A DNA stretch of 64,000 nt from Sphagnum magellanicum (Eukaryota > Streptophyta > Sphagnopsida > Sphagnales > Sphagnaceae), in assembly GCA_021904315.1 (NCBI GenBank), contig CM038917.1, forward strand, positions 14,244,041 through 14,308,040. The letters are read 5' to 3'. The translations under genes were made by a program, and so were the position numbers. The stretch's first letter is position 1. Each line of letters opens with the position of its first letter. The notes beneath the pieces were generated by a model. It did not search any database. It was not told where the DNA came from and worked only from the letters and a program-made list of their open reading frames with translations. Below, piece after piece: positions 1-11,300 of the stretch.

Positions 1-1810
1 AATTCCCTTCTCGAAAATTATTTTCAAATATCATTTTGCTTGAATTAATTCAAAAAACTAAAGAAACATATGTTTTGCCTTTGCTAAATGACTATAGTTG
101 TGTTGCTACCAATTTTGATTGGTGGATGTCCAAGGGTGCACATGATGTGTTTGTCTTGGTCATAAATTTTTTGGGATTTGATTGGAAACCAAAACATGTT
201 ATTCTTGGTTTGTTTAAAGCTACTAAAACTACATGACAAACATTGGCTAAAAATCTTATTGATCTTTTAGATGCATATGGTTTGAGAAATAAGATCATAA
301 CATATGTGAAGAATGAGGGTTCAAATTTAAATACATTGACCAATGTTTTGAAGTTTGTTGTTAAATGTGATTTTAGGGTTGGAAGAAAAATTTTAGGGAA
401 TTTGTTTTGGTCATGCTTTTTCCAAGGCGTGCCAATATGCCACAACTAATGACAAAGTTTGTAAGAACTTGAAATATGTGTCTATTAAATTTACCCAAGA
501 AAATTTGCAAAAATCATTACTTGACTAAAGAAATTTAGCAAAGGTTGTAAAAAATGGAATAAAACTTGCATTGAAGCTAGTTTTTGGCCCAAAAAATTGA
601 ACATTCCAATGAAAACAAAGTTAGTTCGGTTTTTAAACATTTAACTTTTTGTTCCACTTTTGCAAGTCTTTCGCTTCTAGTTTATTTTAATTATAAGTTG
701 TTTTGTTGATCCCTAATCTACTTCTACAAGTTTACAAGTAAAATCATCCTATTTTGAAAGGCATTACAATTCAAGGCAACAATTGTTCTTTGTTATAGTC
801 AACAAATTATAATGAAGATTACTGGATTTGTCCCTCCACTTTTAACTTGGCACATATCTCAAATAATTATTGATGTTTTGTCTTCAGTTGTAAGTGCTTA
901 TGTGTTGAACCAATATCATGGGCATTGGTTACTTTTTGATGTTTTGAATGCAATAATCACTCTGAATTTGAAACTTTAAAAAGTCTAAAATTTCATCTAA
1001 TTTGCAAGATTTAATTGATGATGATTTTGTTATAGCCCAAGAATTATCATTACTTACATCTAACATTAGAAGAAAAGTCTATGATGTTTTAGATGGGTTT
1101 TTTTATTCTTTAAGAAATATGAAGGAAATAAAGCACATAACATGTTGTCCCTTATGTTAGACTCTAGATTTTAAAATTTGAAGTTGGTTTCATTTCTTAT
1201 TAGTTGAAAGCAAGTTGTTTCCATTGTGAAAGAATATGACCAACAATCCTTATTTCCTATGCTTTTGAGATGTCACCACATCCTCCATCCTATGGCAGAA
1301 TTTGGACTTGTAGCAAATATGCAAACTGATGAAGAAAGTAGCTTAGACATTTTTGAGATGTTTGCTAGAACTAATGAACCAACAAAAGAGGTGGTGAACA
1401 AGGAGTTGTAGATATTTATAAATTTTCAAATGGATGTCAAGGACATTAAATGTCTTTTAGAGTGGTGGGTGAAACATGAGCATATTTCCAACTGTGGCAT
1501 TTCTTGCTCATTAGATTCTTGGCATTGTTGGTTTTCAAATAGAAACTAAGAGAATTTTTTCATTGGCTAGAATTCTTACAAATTTGAAGAGATGTCACTT
1601 ACAATAAGATAATTTAGATAACATTATTTTTGTTAGTAAAAATTGGCCTAATGATCCTAGGGTGGGTTGTAGTTCACCTTTTAGTTTAATAGAATTGATT
1701 AAAGTTGATGATACCTTATAGGCAGAATTAAAACAATATGAAAGTGAATTCGAGTGAAATGAACTTTTGGACTTATAATTTGTAAAATATTTTTGAAAAA
1801 AAAATGGTTT
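1..1810 (+). pseudogene. hAT-family transposase relic, copy A (truncated by the window start)
   Basis: This is a decayed hAT (Ac-like, BED-type) transposase read on the plus strand, broken by stops and frameshifts. Around 120-230 the translation contains DWWMSKGAHDVFVLVINF and DWKPKHVILGLF. These match the core block of plant hAT proteins just after the first catalytic region. Near 1,460-1,680 there is a second recognisable block with LGIVGFQIETKR and SKNWPNDPRVGC, which resembles the C-terminal hATC dimerisation domain. The copy at 30.6-33.3 kb carries the same blocks in the same order, so both belong to one family. No intact reading frame exceeds about 70 codons, so it is not functional. 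The element presumably starts left of the window. Terminal inverted repeats and the 8-bp target duplication were not found. Confidence 0.75.
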
Positions 1811-2040
1811 ATCTTGTTATTCGGAATGTTAGGTTCTCCAACAAATATTAATGGTGATGGAAAACTAGTTGAAATCCAACATTAGATTTTTTATTTTATT
1901 TTGATATCCTTAAAGGACGTTACAATTGAATTTTTAAACAATAATATAATAATCGAAACCGATGGATAACAAATAGGCAAATAATTGGAACCAAAGGATA
2001 TTTTTTAAAATCTTAAATTTGCCCAACATTGGTTTAAAAA

Positions 2041-3000
2041 TGGGACCTCTAAAAAATAATACAATGTGATAACAATCTTGACCCCCCTAGTGTGTTTTCA
2101 CCTTGCATTTTAAACCAAACTAGGTTGTATTGGTTACACTCTAATGTTTTATTTGCAACCTTTTCCATTTGTACTAAATTGCAAGTTGAATACCAAGTTC
2201 AAGTGCTTGTGAACTCACTTTTGGCATGTGGGGAATTTGATCAAGAGTTGGAAATTTTGTATGCCAAAATAGCCCTTGAGGTCATCAATGTGTTGGACCT
2301 TTGTTTGGCATTTGTAGTCACCTTCAACCTTGTTACTACACACAATATGTGTGCCCTTCGACTAGATTCTCGTTTTAAAAGCCTTTAGTGCGTCATGGAA
2401 TATGTTGGTAGAAATATAACAACAGTAGTTGTAGAAAAGTATGATGAACAAATTTTGATTTCCTCTCTTAATGAAGGTGTCTAAACATCTAAACCCTAGA
2501 TTTAAAGCTAGCCTTATTTTTTCAACATGTAGCATTGACGACTCCTTATGGGGAGTTGGAACATCCACTAAGGAAACCAATCTCTCTTTGGTGAAAACTG
2601 AGTTATCATTGTATAAGTGCATTGGTATGAATAAATGTGATCTAAAATCACCCTTGTAGTGATGGAAAGATCACAAGAAACAATTCCTTAATGTTGCATT
2701 TCTTGCTTGGCAATTTTTGGGTGTTCCAAGATTTCAAATTGATGCTAAGAGGACTTTTAGTGTTGCTGCCATTTTGACAAGTTTACAACAATGTCAACTG
2801 AGAGTGCAAAACTTGGACAAGTTGGTGATGATTTTGAAGAATTGACCAAGTGATGTGATGACAAGATGCGTTCTTGCTTCTAAGGGGATGGAGGGATTCT
2901 TCATTGTTAAGGACAGGTTTGATGATTACAAGGACAAGCTTGAGGAGGCTGGACATTTTGGGGATGATTCCCAAAACCTTTAAAATCATTTTTGGTGCTC
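2041..3000 (+). pseudogene. hAT-family transposase relic, copy B (C-terminal part only)
   Basis: A second hAT fragment lies directly after copy A in the same orientation. It starts again at the block equivalent to the middle of the protein (2,092-2,388, ending RLDSRFKSL; copy C has LMFDPKFKDL at the same place). It runs through to a second C-terminal dimerisation block near 2,690-2,830, with LNVAFLAWQFLGVPRFQI and RTFSVAAILTS. Copies A and B therefore each carry their own C-terminal domain and are separate insertions or a partial tandem duplication. Frameshifts and stops are frequent. A ~60-bp stretch at its left edge (2,038-2,101) resembles 52,879-52,936, which suggests a shared repeat family. 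Confidence 0.65.
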
Positions 3001-4042
3001 AGGATTCTGCCTTAGTTTAAATGTTAAGTGCATGGACCTAGGAATATTTTGAACTTTAAGGTTGAAAACAATCAGTTTGGAATTTTGTGCAGATTTTGTG
3101 CAAGGTGTAGATTTTTTGTATATGCAATCACTTCTACAATATTATTTTGGACATTGGGTGCAAGAATTCAGAACACACAAGGCAGTAGAAGACTGTGGAA
3201 ATTTTGTTGCACCTCCATCTGGAAATCCAATACTTGAAATTGTTGAATACTTTGAACAAGTTTTAGTTTTGTTTGGATGTAAACCCACTTAAGCAAGTTT
3301 CAGTTCTGTTTGGGTTTCAGTTCTTGCAGGTGATCATGTTTATGGTTATGCAAAAAATGCATCATCAATGAGAGCATTATCGATGCCATAGTTGCTATAT
3401 ATACCTATTGGTATCAAAGTCCATAAGATATATGTCAATACCATTGCATACCCATTCCACATCCTTCAATTATATATACCATACCATATTTACCATATTT
3501 GAATTGCTTTGATACATATGGTATCAAAAAAAAATAGAACCTTGTGTACCAGTACCCGACTGGTATCTCTTAATGGTGATACCCACCCAACACTGGTACA
3601 GACATAAGATTCACTATATAACCTACTTACCTATCTACATAGTTGTAATTGTACTTGTTGAAGTGAAAGATTTGTTCTTGTATTACACCCACAGAATTAA
3701 CCTTGGGCGTTCTTATTGATCTCTTACAACTTTATAGGACCCGCAAGAGCATAGAACTGCTCTCTTATAAAATGTAATGATATTATTATTATTGTTATTA
3801 TTTTACAGTGAGAAAAAGAATTCTGTTTCTTTATGTAGGAAGGAGAATGGAGGGCTTTCAATTGGTCCCTTCTTTTGCTTTTGAGATGTTGACAGTGCCC
3901 CTCATCGCATTCTTCTTCCGAAAAATGGGTTGGCAATGATCTTTCAGAAGGCAGGCAGCCCGGTCTCTTTTCCAGTCAGCAGATTCGGGAGCATGACATA
4001 CATGACATCTGTGTTGCTGATTTTTGATGCAAAAAAACCTCA
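3001..4042. other. Intergenic stretch and likely 3' UTR of RSP3
   Basis: No gene is recognised between the hAT relic and the RSP3 stop codon. The part at about 3,340-3,620 is built of short direct and inverted copies of GGTATCA/ATACCAT-like words and may be a small decayed element. The last few hundred bases before 4,043 would be the 3' untranslated region of the minus-strand RSP3 gene. Small open frames here are AT-rich and show no family resemblance. Confidence 0.4.
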
Positions 4043-7000
4043 TTACTGAAGCTGTCCCATCATCTGTTCCATTAGACCTCGGGTCAGGGTTGTTGTCTCC
4101 GTTGCTTGTGTATCAACCTGCCACACCCACATGACCAGTTTGATGCTTGTTATTGATAATATATGACTTGGGTTTTGCAACCAGTACTGACTTTCTATGA
4201 GTCCATTTGATAAAGTGGACCCCCCAGTAATTTTGGCTGCAGACTTGTACAAATGGGTTTTTTGTTCAAGCATACCGTCTCAAGTACAGAGTCCATCAGT
4301 AGATTGGAAGTGTCGGTTACAAGACCCACTTCTCCTACTATACCCTGCATGGTGAATTGGGAAGCTGATTCCACCAGCTGGACTTCTCCTACTATACCCT
4401 GCATAGTGAATTGGGAAGCTGATTCTGCAGCATCCAGCTCAATCATCACATCATCTTCAAAGGTAATCCACGAGTCCAAAATATCGAGTAGTTGGGCCAT
4501 GACTATGTTCATTCCATCCTCAGCTCTCTCCAAGTAATCCAGAGGCTCTACGGTCTCATCAACCTGGCAAAGTTAACACTTATCAATCTCAGTCATCAAT
4601 GTCCCCCATCTGTGGAAATCTCCCTTCTGCAGAGTTACAAGCTTATATTATCATCATTCTTAGGAGGGTTGAATCAAATGGGTCCATACAAGAAGGTTGA
4701 CTGTCTTTCGAGATTGAACAAGTTGGTCATACTCAACAGCCATTTCTGCATATAAATGTGGCAGGTACACTTCTTTGATCTGCAGAAACCCACCATGGAT
4801 ACAGTAAATATTTCAAGGCAAAATAACAAAACAAACTGTCAACAAAATGTTTGGGAGTGTTTGTCACTGGAAAGGAAAGATGCACAGTGGGTTTCATTAT
4901 GGATTGCAATTCCTTTCTCTGAGATATCAAATTGTCTCAAATCTCCCAGCAACCCAAACAGAAACACTTCAGCAGCTGTGGAAGTGGTTTGTTTTTTCCC
5001 AAGGTCTCAAACCTGTTTCTCAAGAGGATCCTCAAACAAGCCCTTGTCCAAACATATTTGAATTGCAGTGGACATCATATTTGTGAGGTACAATCTTCCC
5101 ACTTTCTGTGCCTCCACCTGTAACACAAATCATTAAACCCCATCTACCTGATTTGTAGACAATTGGGTCAAAGGGAGAATTTTTCCATTCATGAGCAGGC
5201 TCAAAATTCTGCAACCTCTGGAGTTCATCCCAATGACATCCTTACCAAGACCCATCAGCCTGAACCAACATGCTACTATCCAATCTTCTCAAAAAAAATC
5301 CTTTTCACTTTTATTGTACTGTCCTGAGCTAGTAGGAGACCAGAAACATCCTAATTCTTTATTTACAAGAGGAGCAGTGATCACAATATGTAGCTGTGTC
5401 ATTAGTGGTAATTAGCAGGCTCCCAGCAATCACAATACACAACCATACCTGCTCTTTCTGAATCAGAAACTACTTCTATCATAATGATGATGTAGGCATT
5501 TTGTGCAGAATCCACTCACCTTTGATCCCAAGAGTGCTTCTTGTTTGGCTAACTCAGCCTCTTGTATACACCGCCTTTCTCGCTCCTCTTCACATCTAAT
5601 TTCGGCAAGCCACATTCGTTGCCAGCAATCAAGCTCCGCAATTTTCAGGAACTCAAAGGACTCCTGTCATAGTCTCACACACACAGACCATTTTATTGCA
5701 TTGTAAGTTACTCAATTTGTCCCAATCCTCCAGAAGGGAAATATTTGTTGCCAGGATCATAAGGATCTCCAAGGATCATCAACTAAAAAATTTTCTTCAG
5801 CAATTCATGTAGTTGAATGAATCTCTTAGAATGAATCTCTTTCTCTTGCCCAATAAGAGGATGAATCTCCAGTACCCATCTGTCAATGCTGATGCTGCCT
5901 GCCGCAAGTCTTTTGGCTATTGTGAGACACTTGTGGAAATTTGGGCATAGGCAATAAAAGAATTGAGAGGTTCACCTGGTGGTTGCGCATGTAGTTCACT
6001 TGAAGCTCTTCTTGGGCATCCATGTAGCCTTGAGCTAGGCATCGACCAACCAGAACCTCAAGCATCGGTTCCACATCAGAGTCAAATTCAAACAGATCCC
6101 CTGGCCATATCTGACAGGATTTAGTGTAAGCAGCTCCCTTTTGAAGTCTTCTGGGTTTGGTTTCAATGCATCCAGCAAGAGATAAATCATAGTACAAACC
6201 CCACCAAATGCACTTATACCCACACGTTAAAATGAAGTGAAAAGATCGGTTCTTGTTCAGAAGAAGGAAAGAAAAGGAAGCAAAAGAAGAAGGGAGACGT
6301 TCCAAAATTATAACCTGAGTTTCTTTGGCAGGTCCAAGAGGCCAAGGAACAAAGACAGGTGTTGGAGCTCGTTCAAAGTAAGGGTCAGGGTCTGGATCTT
6401 CATGGTCAGGTTTAGGCAAAGCTTCCAAATAAGACTCTAACTGCTGCAAATGTGGCATTAGCTCTCACAAATTTTTTTCCATAAGACAAAATCTTGTAAT
6501 CAGATAAACGTTACACTCATGGATTATATATATATATATACATGCATAACAGATCAGATGCAGAAAGATGGGACATGCAGAAAAATCTAGCAAAACAAAA
6601 ATGGGTAGTTCCAAGAGTTGCAGCATGAAGAGAGAGACATTCATAAATTACCTGAATGGGTGGCTCGGGTGTGAGTGCATGGGAGATCATCACTTTTGGT
6701 GGCTTCAGCTTCGGGGGTTCTTCCTCAGGCTCCATCTACAAATCAAGGAGGACAACATAAGAAAATATTGTCAAAGAAGGAAGGAAAAAGGCTGATTGTT
6801 ACCATCTGCTCTGTCTATAAACTCAAGTCATAACTTTATAATCAGCAGCTTGAAGCAAAATGTCCCATGCTGCCTATTTATATCTTGTGAGAAAATATTT
6901 TACCCAGCGTTTTGGATGAGGAGATCCTCGATGAACCCGGAAATCAAACATCAAATTTTGCATGCGTGGATGCAAGACAGTCTCTTTGGGTGCAACACGA

Positions 7001-7143
7001 ATTCGGCGTATTTCTGCAGTTGCTTGTATCTGTGCCACTGTAAATTTAGGTCGCAGTTTGTTTGTCATATTCAACTTTCGGTCTAGTAATGGATTTGACA
7101 CTGGCCTTCCTTTCATCACTTGAGCCGACCCCATCCTTGCAAC
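4043..7143 (-). CDS. RSPH3: Radial spoke protein 3 (RSP3/RSPH3), nine coding exons
   Basis: RSP3 is the core stalk and anchoring protein of the radial spokes of motile flagella. Exons, 5' to 3' on the minus strand: 7,143-6,904, 6,735-6,652, 6,443-6,315, 6,110-5,976, 5,663-5,520, 5,117-5,013, 4,779-4,690, 4,563-4,276 and 4,117-4,043. All have AG/GT borders and phase-0 junctions. They give 426 residues from the ATG at 7,134 to TAA; the Chlamydomonas protein is 516. Recognised blocks: NLMFDFRVHRG (res. 60-70; the family has NIMFDRRVxRG), APTPVFVP (about 131-138), GDLFEFDSDVEPMLEVLVG (152-170, the RIIa-binding helix region), an E/R-rich coiled coil (about 194-235), and an amphipathic helix ending KGLFEDP (exon 6, the DPY-30-binding region). 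The C-terminal tail holds an 18-residue tandem repeat. An in-frame stop just upstream of 7,143 and a good context (AAGGATGG) support the start. A further 5' exon is possible. Flagellar function is inferred from the family. Confidence 0.87.
4328..4425 (-). repeat. 54-bp in-frame tandem duplication inside RSP3 exon 8
   Basis: Two copies of a 54-bp unit lie head to tail (4,328-4,381 and from 4,382, the second matching for about 44 bp). They differ at only a few bases. Translated on the minus strand, each gives an 18-residue unit, ESASQFTMQGIVGEVxLV (residues about 353-370 and 371-388). The length is a multiple of three, so the frame is kept. Confidence 0.9.
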
Positions 7144-8398
7144 CTGTTAGAAGACCACCACCAACCTGCACAGAAATCAGATTCTGTTCAAACTACCACC
7201 CTGCCATAACAAAAGAAAGTATTCCAAAGGCACAACTTTTGGAGTCTAGGGTTCAAAGGATTTGTCATTGACAGCTGCAAAACTTTCCAGCAAAAGCACA
7301 TCAGAATGAGAGACAATGACAAAAGATGGCAGGAAAATACAATGGGTAGTAGTCCCAAGTGAGGTGATTTGCTGACCTAACAAAGAAATTCAAGGTGGTT
7401 GTTGGTTGTCTTCAAGCAGCACAGCATAAGAGCAGCTTCTCTCCTCTACCCAGGGCAAAGCTTGCTCTCAAATTCTGCAAGAAGCCTGCAAAACATTCAA
7501 ACTGAAAGACAGTTATCAGGTTCTGAAAGCATCTGGGAGAAATGTATTCAGACGAGATGGAAAATGAAAAAAACATGTTAAGATTGATTGTCTTGCTGAA
7601 AGTGCAAAGTGGTGTGTGGAAGAATGCCATGTGCAAATTGGCAAAAGCAGCAGATGGGTACAAGAAAGACTCTGAGATTTTATTGGGCAGAGAGACAACA
7701 AACTGCTTCCTCACTATACTGTCAAAAAAAATTTATGTTGTTACCCTAGACCAACTGAGATTGAGAGCTCAAAGGCTGTGATTTGCTATCAGCACAAAAC
7801 CATCCATCTATCTGATGGGTATTTTGGTTTATTGTTGCCCAAGTTGCCAAGTTCAGATGTTTCCACAAACCTGAATTGTGACCAGGTTTCCACATGACTG
7901 AACTGGACGTCATGGTATTGGCAGTTGCCAACATTACAGTTTGGAGTTGCAAAGGTCTATTGGGTTTCTCTGGGAATTGCAGCAAATTTGTACCCAATTG
8001 AATCCAACTATGCTCCCCACACTGACTGACTGACTGATTGCACCTAAATGCAGCATCCAATTTCTTGTGGCAAGATTTGAAGACAGGCTTCAATACTTTC
8101 AAGATTCAAACTTCATTTCTCAGATGTTTACAAAACACCACCACCCACTTTGGGAGCATTTATCACAAAGATTAGAACCCCTTACTAGAACAAGAACAAT
8201 AGAGGTGCTCACCACATGAGCTTAAAGGTGTAAAAGCAATTATTTACACAAATCTGTAGTCTGTTTTGGGACCAGGCACTGCTAATGTGGAGGATATTGC
8301 ACAATCAAAATGCTAGTCTATTCAGCTGTGAAATAGAGAAACCTAAGTTTCCTTCTTCCAGTGGATGGGTTGGCTCCTCTGAAATTTGGATTTTGAAT
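7144..8398. other. Intergenic region upstream of RSP3
   Basis: About 1.25 kb separate the stop codon of the conserved gene (8,399) from the first recognised RSP3 exon. It should hold the RSP3 promoter, its 5' UTR and perhaps a non-coding first exon spliced at the AG just before 7,143. Base composition is balanced, like the surrounding genes. The open frames of up to 100 codons at 7,412-7,714 show no family resemblance and overlap each other on both strands. I see a short CTGA tandem run near 8,020 and nothing else of note. Confidence 0.4.
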
Positions 8399-11300
8399 TT
8401 AGTTTGAAATGTTGTTGACAACTTGATGGCGATATGCTTCCTCATCAACAATCAAGGGTGGAATTGTCCAAGAACCAAAAACATGCTTTGATTTACTTCC
8501 ACCTGTGCCCATGTGAGTTATAAAAAGACACCCCAATAAGTCTGAAGTCCATGAACAAATTTCCAAATTGCAAATCCAAAAAACAGAGAGAAATTTTGCA
8601 CAATTTTGTAAAGTTGTGCTTTGAGAACAGAAAAACACAAGTCTACCTTAAGAAGAAGAGTGATTTTCCAGAGAAAGATAAAAAGACCACATACCCTCTT
8701 TGACAGCCTCCAAGCAACGCCCCCTGTACTTTGCTGCTAGAGTTAGCTCTAACCCCTGAAGTAAATTCTCATATTCTTCCTCAGCCTTCCCAATGAACTT
8801 AGCCTGGACCCAAAAGGTTAATCAGTATGTTGCTTGTGCACACATGCACATTTAAAGAAAAACAATGATTGGTGCACATGCTCCACTTCTGTATGTTTCC
8901 AGCCCCATCATATGTTTCTACCCTGTAAAATTGCTTTTAACTTCTTGGGTTGTGGATATTTATCTGATTATTGGGAAGCTTATCTCTTTCAATTGATTCC
9001 TATTGAGTAAGAGCCGTCTTCTTGCACATTACCATGATTACCTACACTAAAACTTTCTGAAAACAAAACACCATTTCAAATGGGATACAATCAAAGGGAG
9101 TTATGGGCTTTGGGTGTAAACCCAGCAACCAATTGACCTGTGAGGAGGTAACTGAGCACTGAATTCTGAAGCCCTTCACTTCCTTTACCACAACATAGTT
9201 GAGCAAAAGATCTAATGAGCAGAATCTAAATGTATTGCTGATGAAGAGTAGTGATCAGTCATTGTGCCAATTCACTCTACTAAAAACTTTCTGAAAGAAG
9301 AGCAAAACATGGTTCCATGTTGACTCACAAGCATGATGGGACCCTCCTGGGACCCGTAAATGTACAGAAACATGCGCAAAATATTAAAGCTGTTGTTCAC
9401 AACATCTTCCTGCACCCACCCACCCATCCACCCATCTGCCACTGACTCAGTGGAGGAGACAGATACTTTCAATGCCAAAAAAGTCACTGGAACCTTGAGT
9501 GGAAGGATTTTGACAGGAATATGGCCAAAAGATTTTACCTCATAATCAAACCTGCCACATCCCACAAAAAAAAAGGCCCTATCACTCTTAAGGCTTCTAA
9601 AACTTTCTGGTTGCAATGTATATTCTTAGCCAAGAAAACATGACAAAACTGGGTTTGGACTTCAGTAATGGGATTGTGTCAACAAGCTCCTTTTTATTGA
9701 AATAAAGACTCAAACCTCTTGATCAGGAACTGAGTGGAAACCAGGAGCAGAGAGGAATGGTATTTACAAGTCATCTGAAATCTCCACAAGAAGCTCTGAT
9801 ATGGAAAGAAACTTAAAGTGGACCTCATCCACCTGCCAGCAACCAAAATAGTGTGAGTAGTATGGCTACCAGTAAATGAGAACAGACACTTTTGCTGTGA
9901 CTTCTACATCACAACAGCTGACTTTCTGATGAAAGAAAGAATGTATGTACCCATATGAATCAGAAAAAACAAGCCATCATGGTCAAGCATGAGACAAAAG
10001 GAAACAGAAAAAATAAAATAAAATTTGGATAGGGTTACCAGTTGGTTTTGCAGATGATACATGAGAAGGTTGAGAACTCGATAGTCAAATGACTTCAATT
10101 GGATTGCATGTATTACATCTTCCACCTTGATCTGATACAAACAAGCAAATAATAAGGATAAGGATTTGTACCCACTACACCAATTGAGAGGAAAACTCAA
10201 GAAGCAATTCAAAAGACTTGCCTGGCTTCCAAGAGAAACAGCATTGCAAAGAGATTGCTCAAGCTCCCAATACTGAAGGCCATCTTCGAGCTCCTTCTCG
10301 ATTCTGACCAATGGCTCCAACACACATTAACTCAAAATAACTTCTTGCCAAAGTGACTTCAAGCTCTAATATCTTCAAAAAAGGAAGCCCAACCAATGGA
10401 GGATTGCAGTTCTTTGAGCTCAGAAGGAAAAGAAACAGTGCTTGCATGTTCAAAGCAAAACACAAACAGACAGACACAGAAGTGATTGCACAAAAGATCC
10501 TCACTTCATCATTTGGAACTATGTGGCTTTCATGTGATGACAACTCTTTGTCTTTCAATAATACAGAGAAAAGATGCAAAAACACTGCACCTGTTCAGGG
10601 TCAAATGGAAGCCAGAGTTTGTCACACAGTTGTCAGTTTGGGTTGGAGAGGAAGAAGAAAAGGAATAACAAAAGAACCTTGTGGTCATTAAGCCTCTCTC
10701 AACGAGCATTACTTGCAAAGCTGTGAAAGTGTCTCTGCCTAAACCTTTAAATGGCCTTGCTCCTTCTTTGGCTGGTGTGCCATTCTTGGTTGGAGTCTCT
10801 TGGACATCCTGTTTGTCACAACACAACATCTTGTGTTGGTTTTTGTTTTGATGATTCAATTCGGAGACCAAAAGACTACAAAGAACCAGATGCCACCCAA
10901 CAGAATATAAACACATTAAAACAGCATTTATCAACTACCAGAGCAGCTTCGTCATTCATTACTACACTGCTGCCTGCAGTAATGGGTGCATAATTCTTGG
11001 ATGCTGAGAAATGGACTTCCTTACTTTTGTCTCTGAAATGCTGCCTGTATGGCTCTTGTTGATTTGGTCCACCTCTCTGCTTGTCAAAGAGTTGTCAGTG
11101 CAAAGACCCAGATCACCAACAGGCAGTGACGATAGACGTAATTGGTCTTCATTCAGCTCATCAAGCTTCACACAGATCAAGCAAGCAAGCATTATTACAG
11201 ATCACTTTCACACATATCAGCAACTATTGAAAGTCTACAGGAGACAATGTTTAAAAGGTTATCTCTATTGAAATTCTCTGGAAGGAGAGGGACGAGGAAG

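Noticed and set aside
7412-7714. 100-codon minus-strand frame between the two genes as an RSP3 5' exon
   Set aside because: No similarity to the RSP3 N-terminus and no in-phase splice sites joining it to 7,143. An overlapping frame of similar size is equally open.
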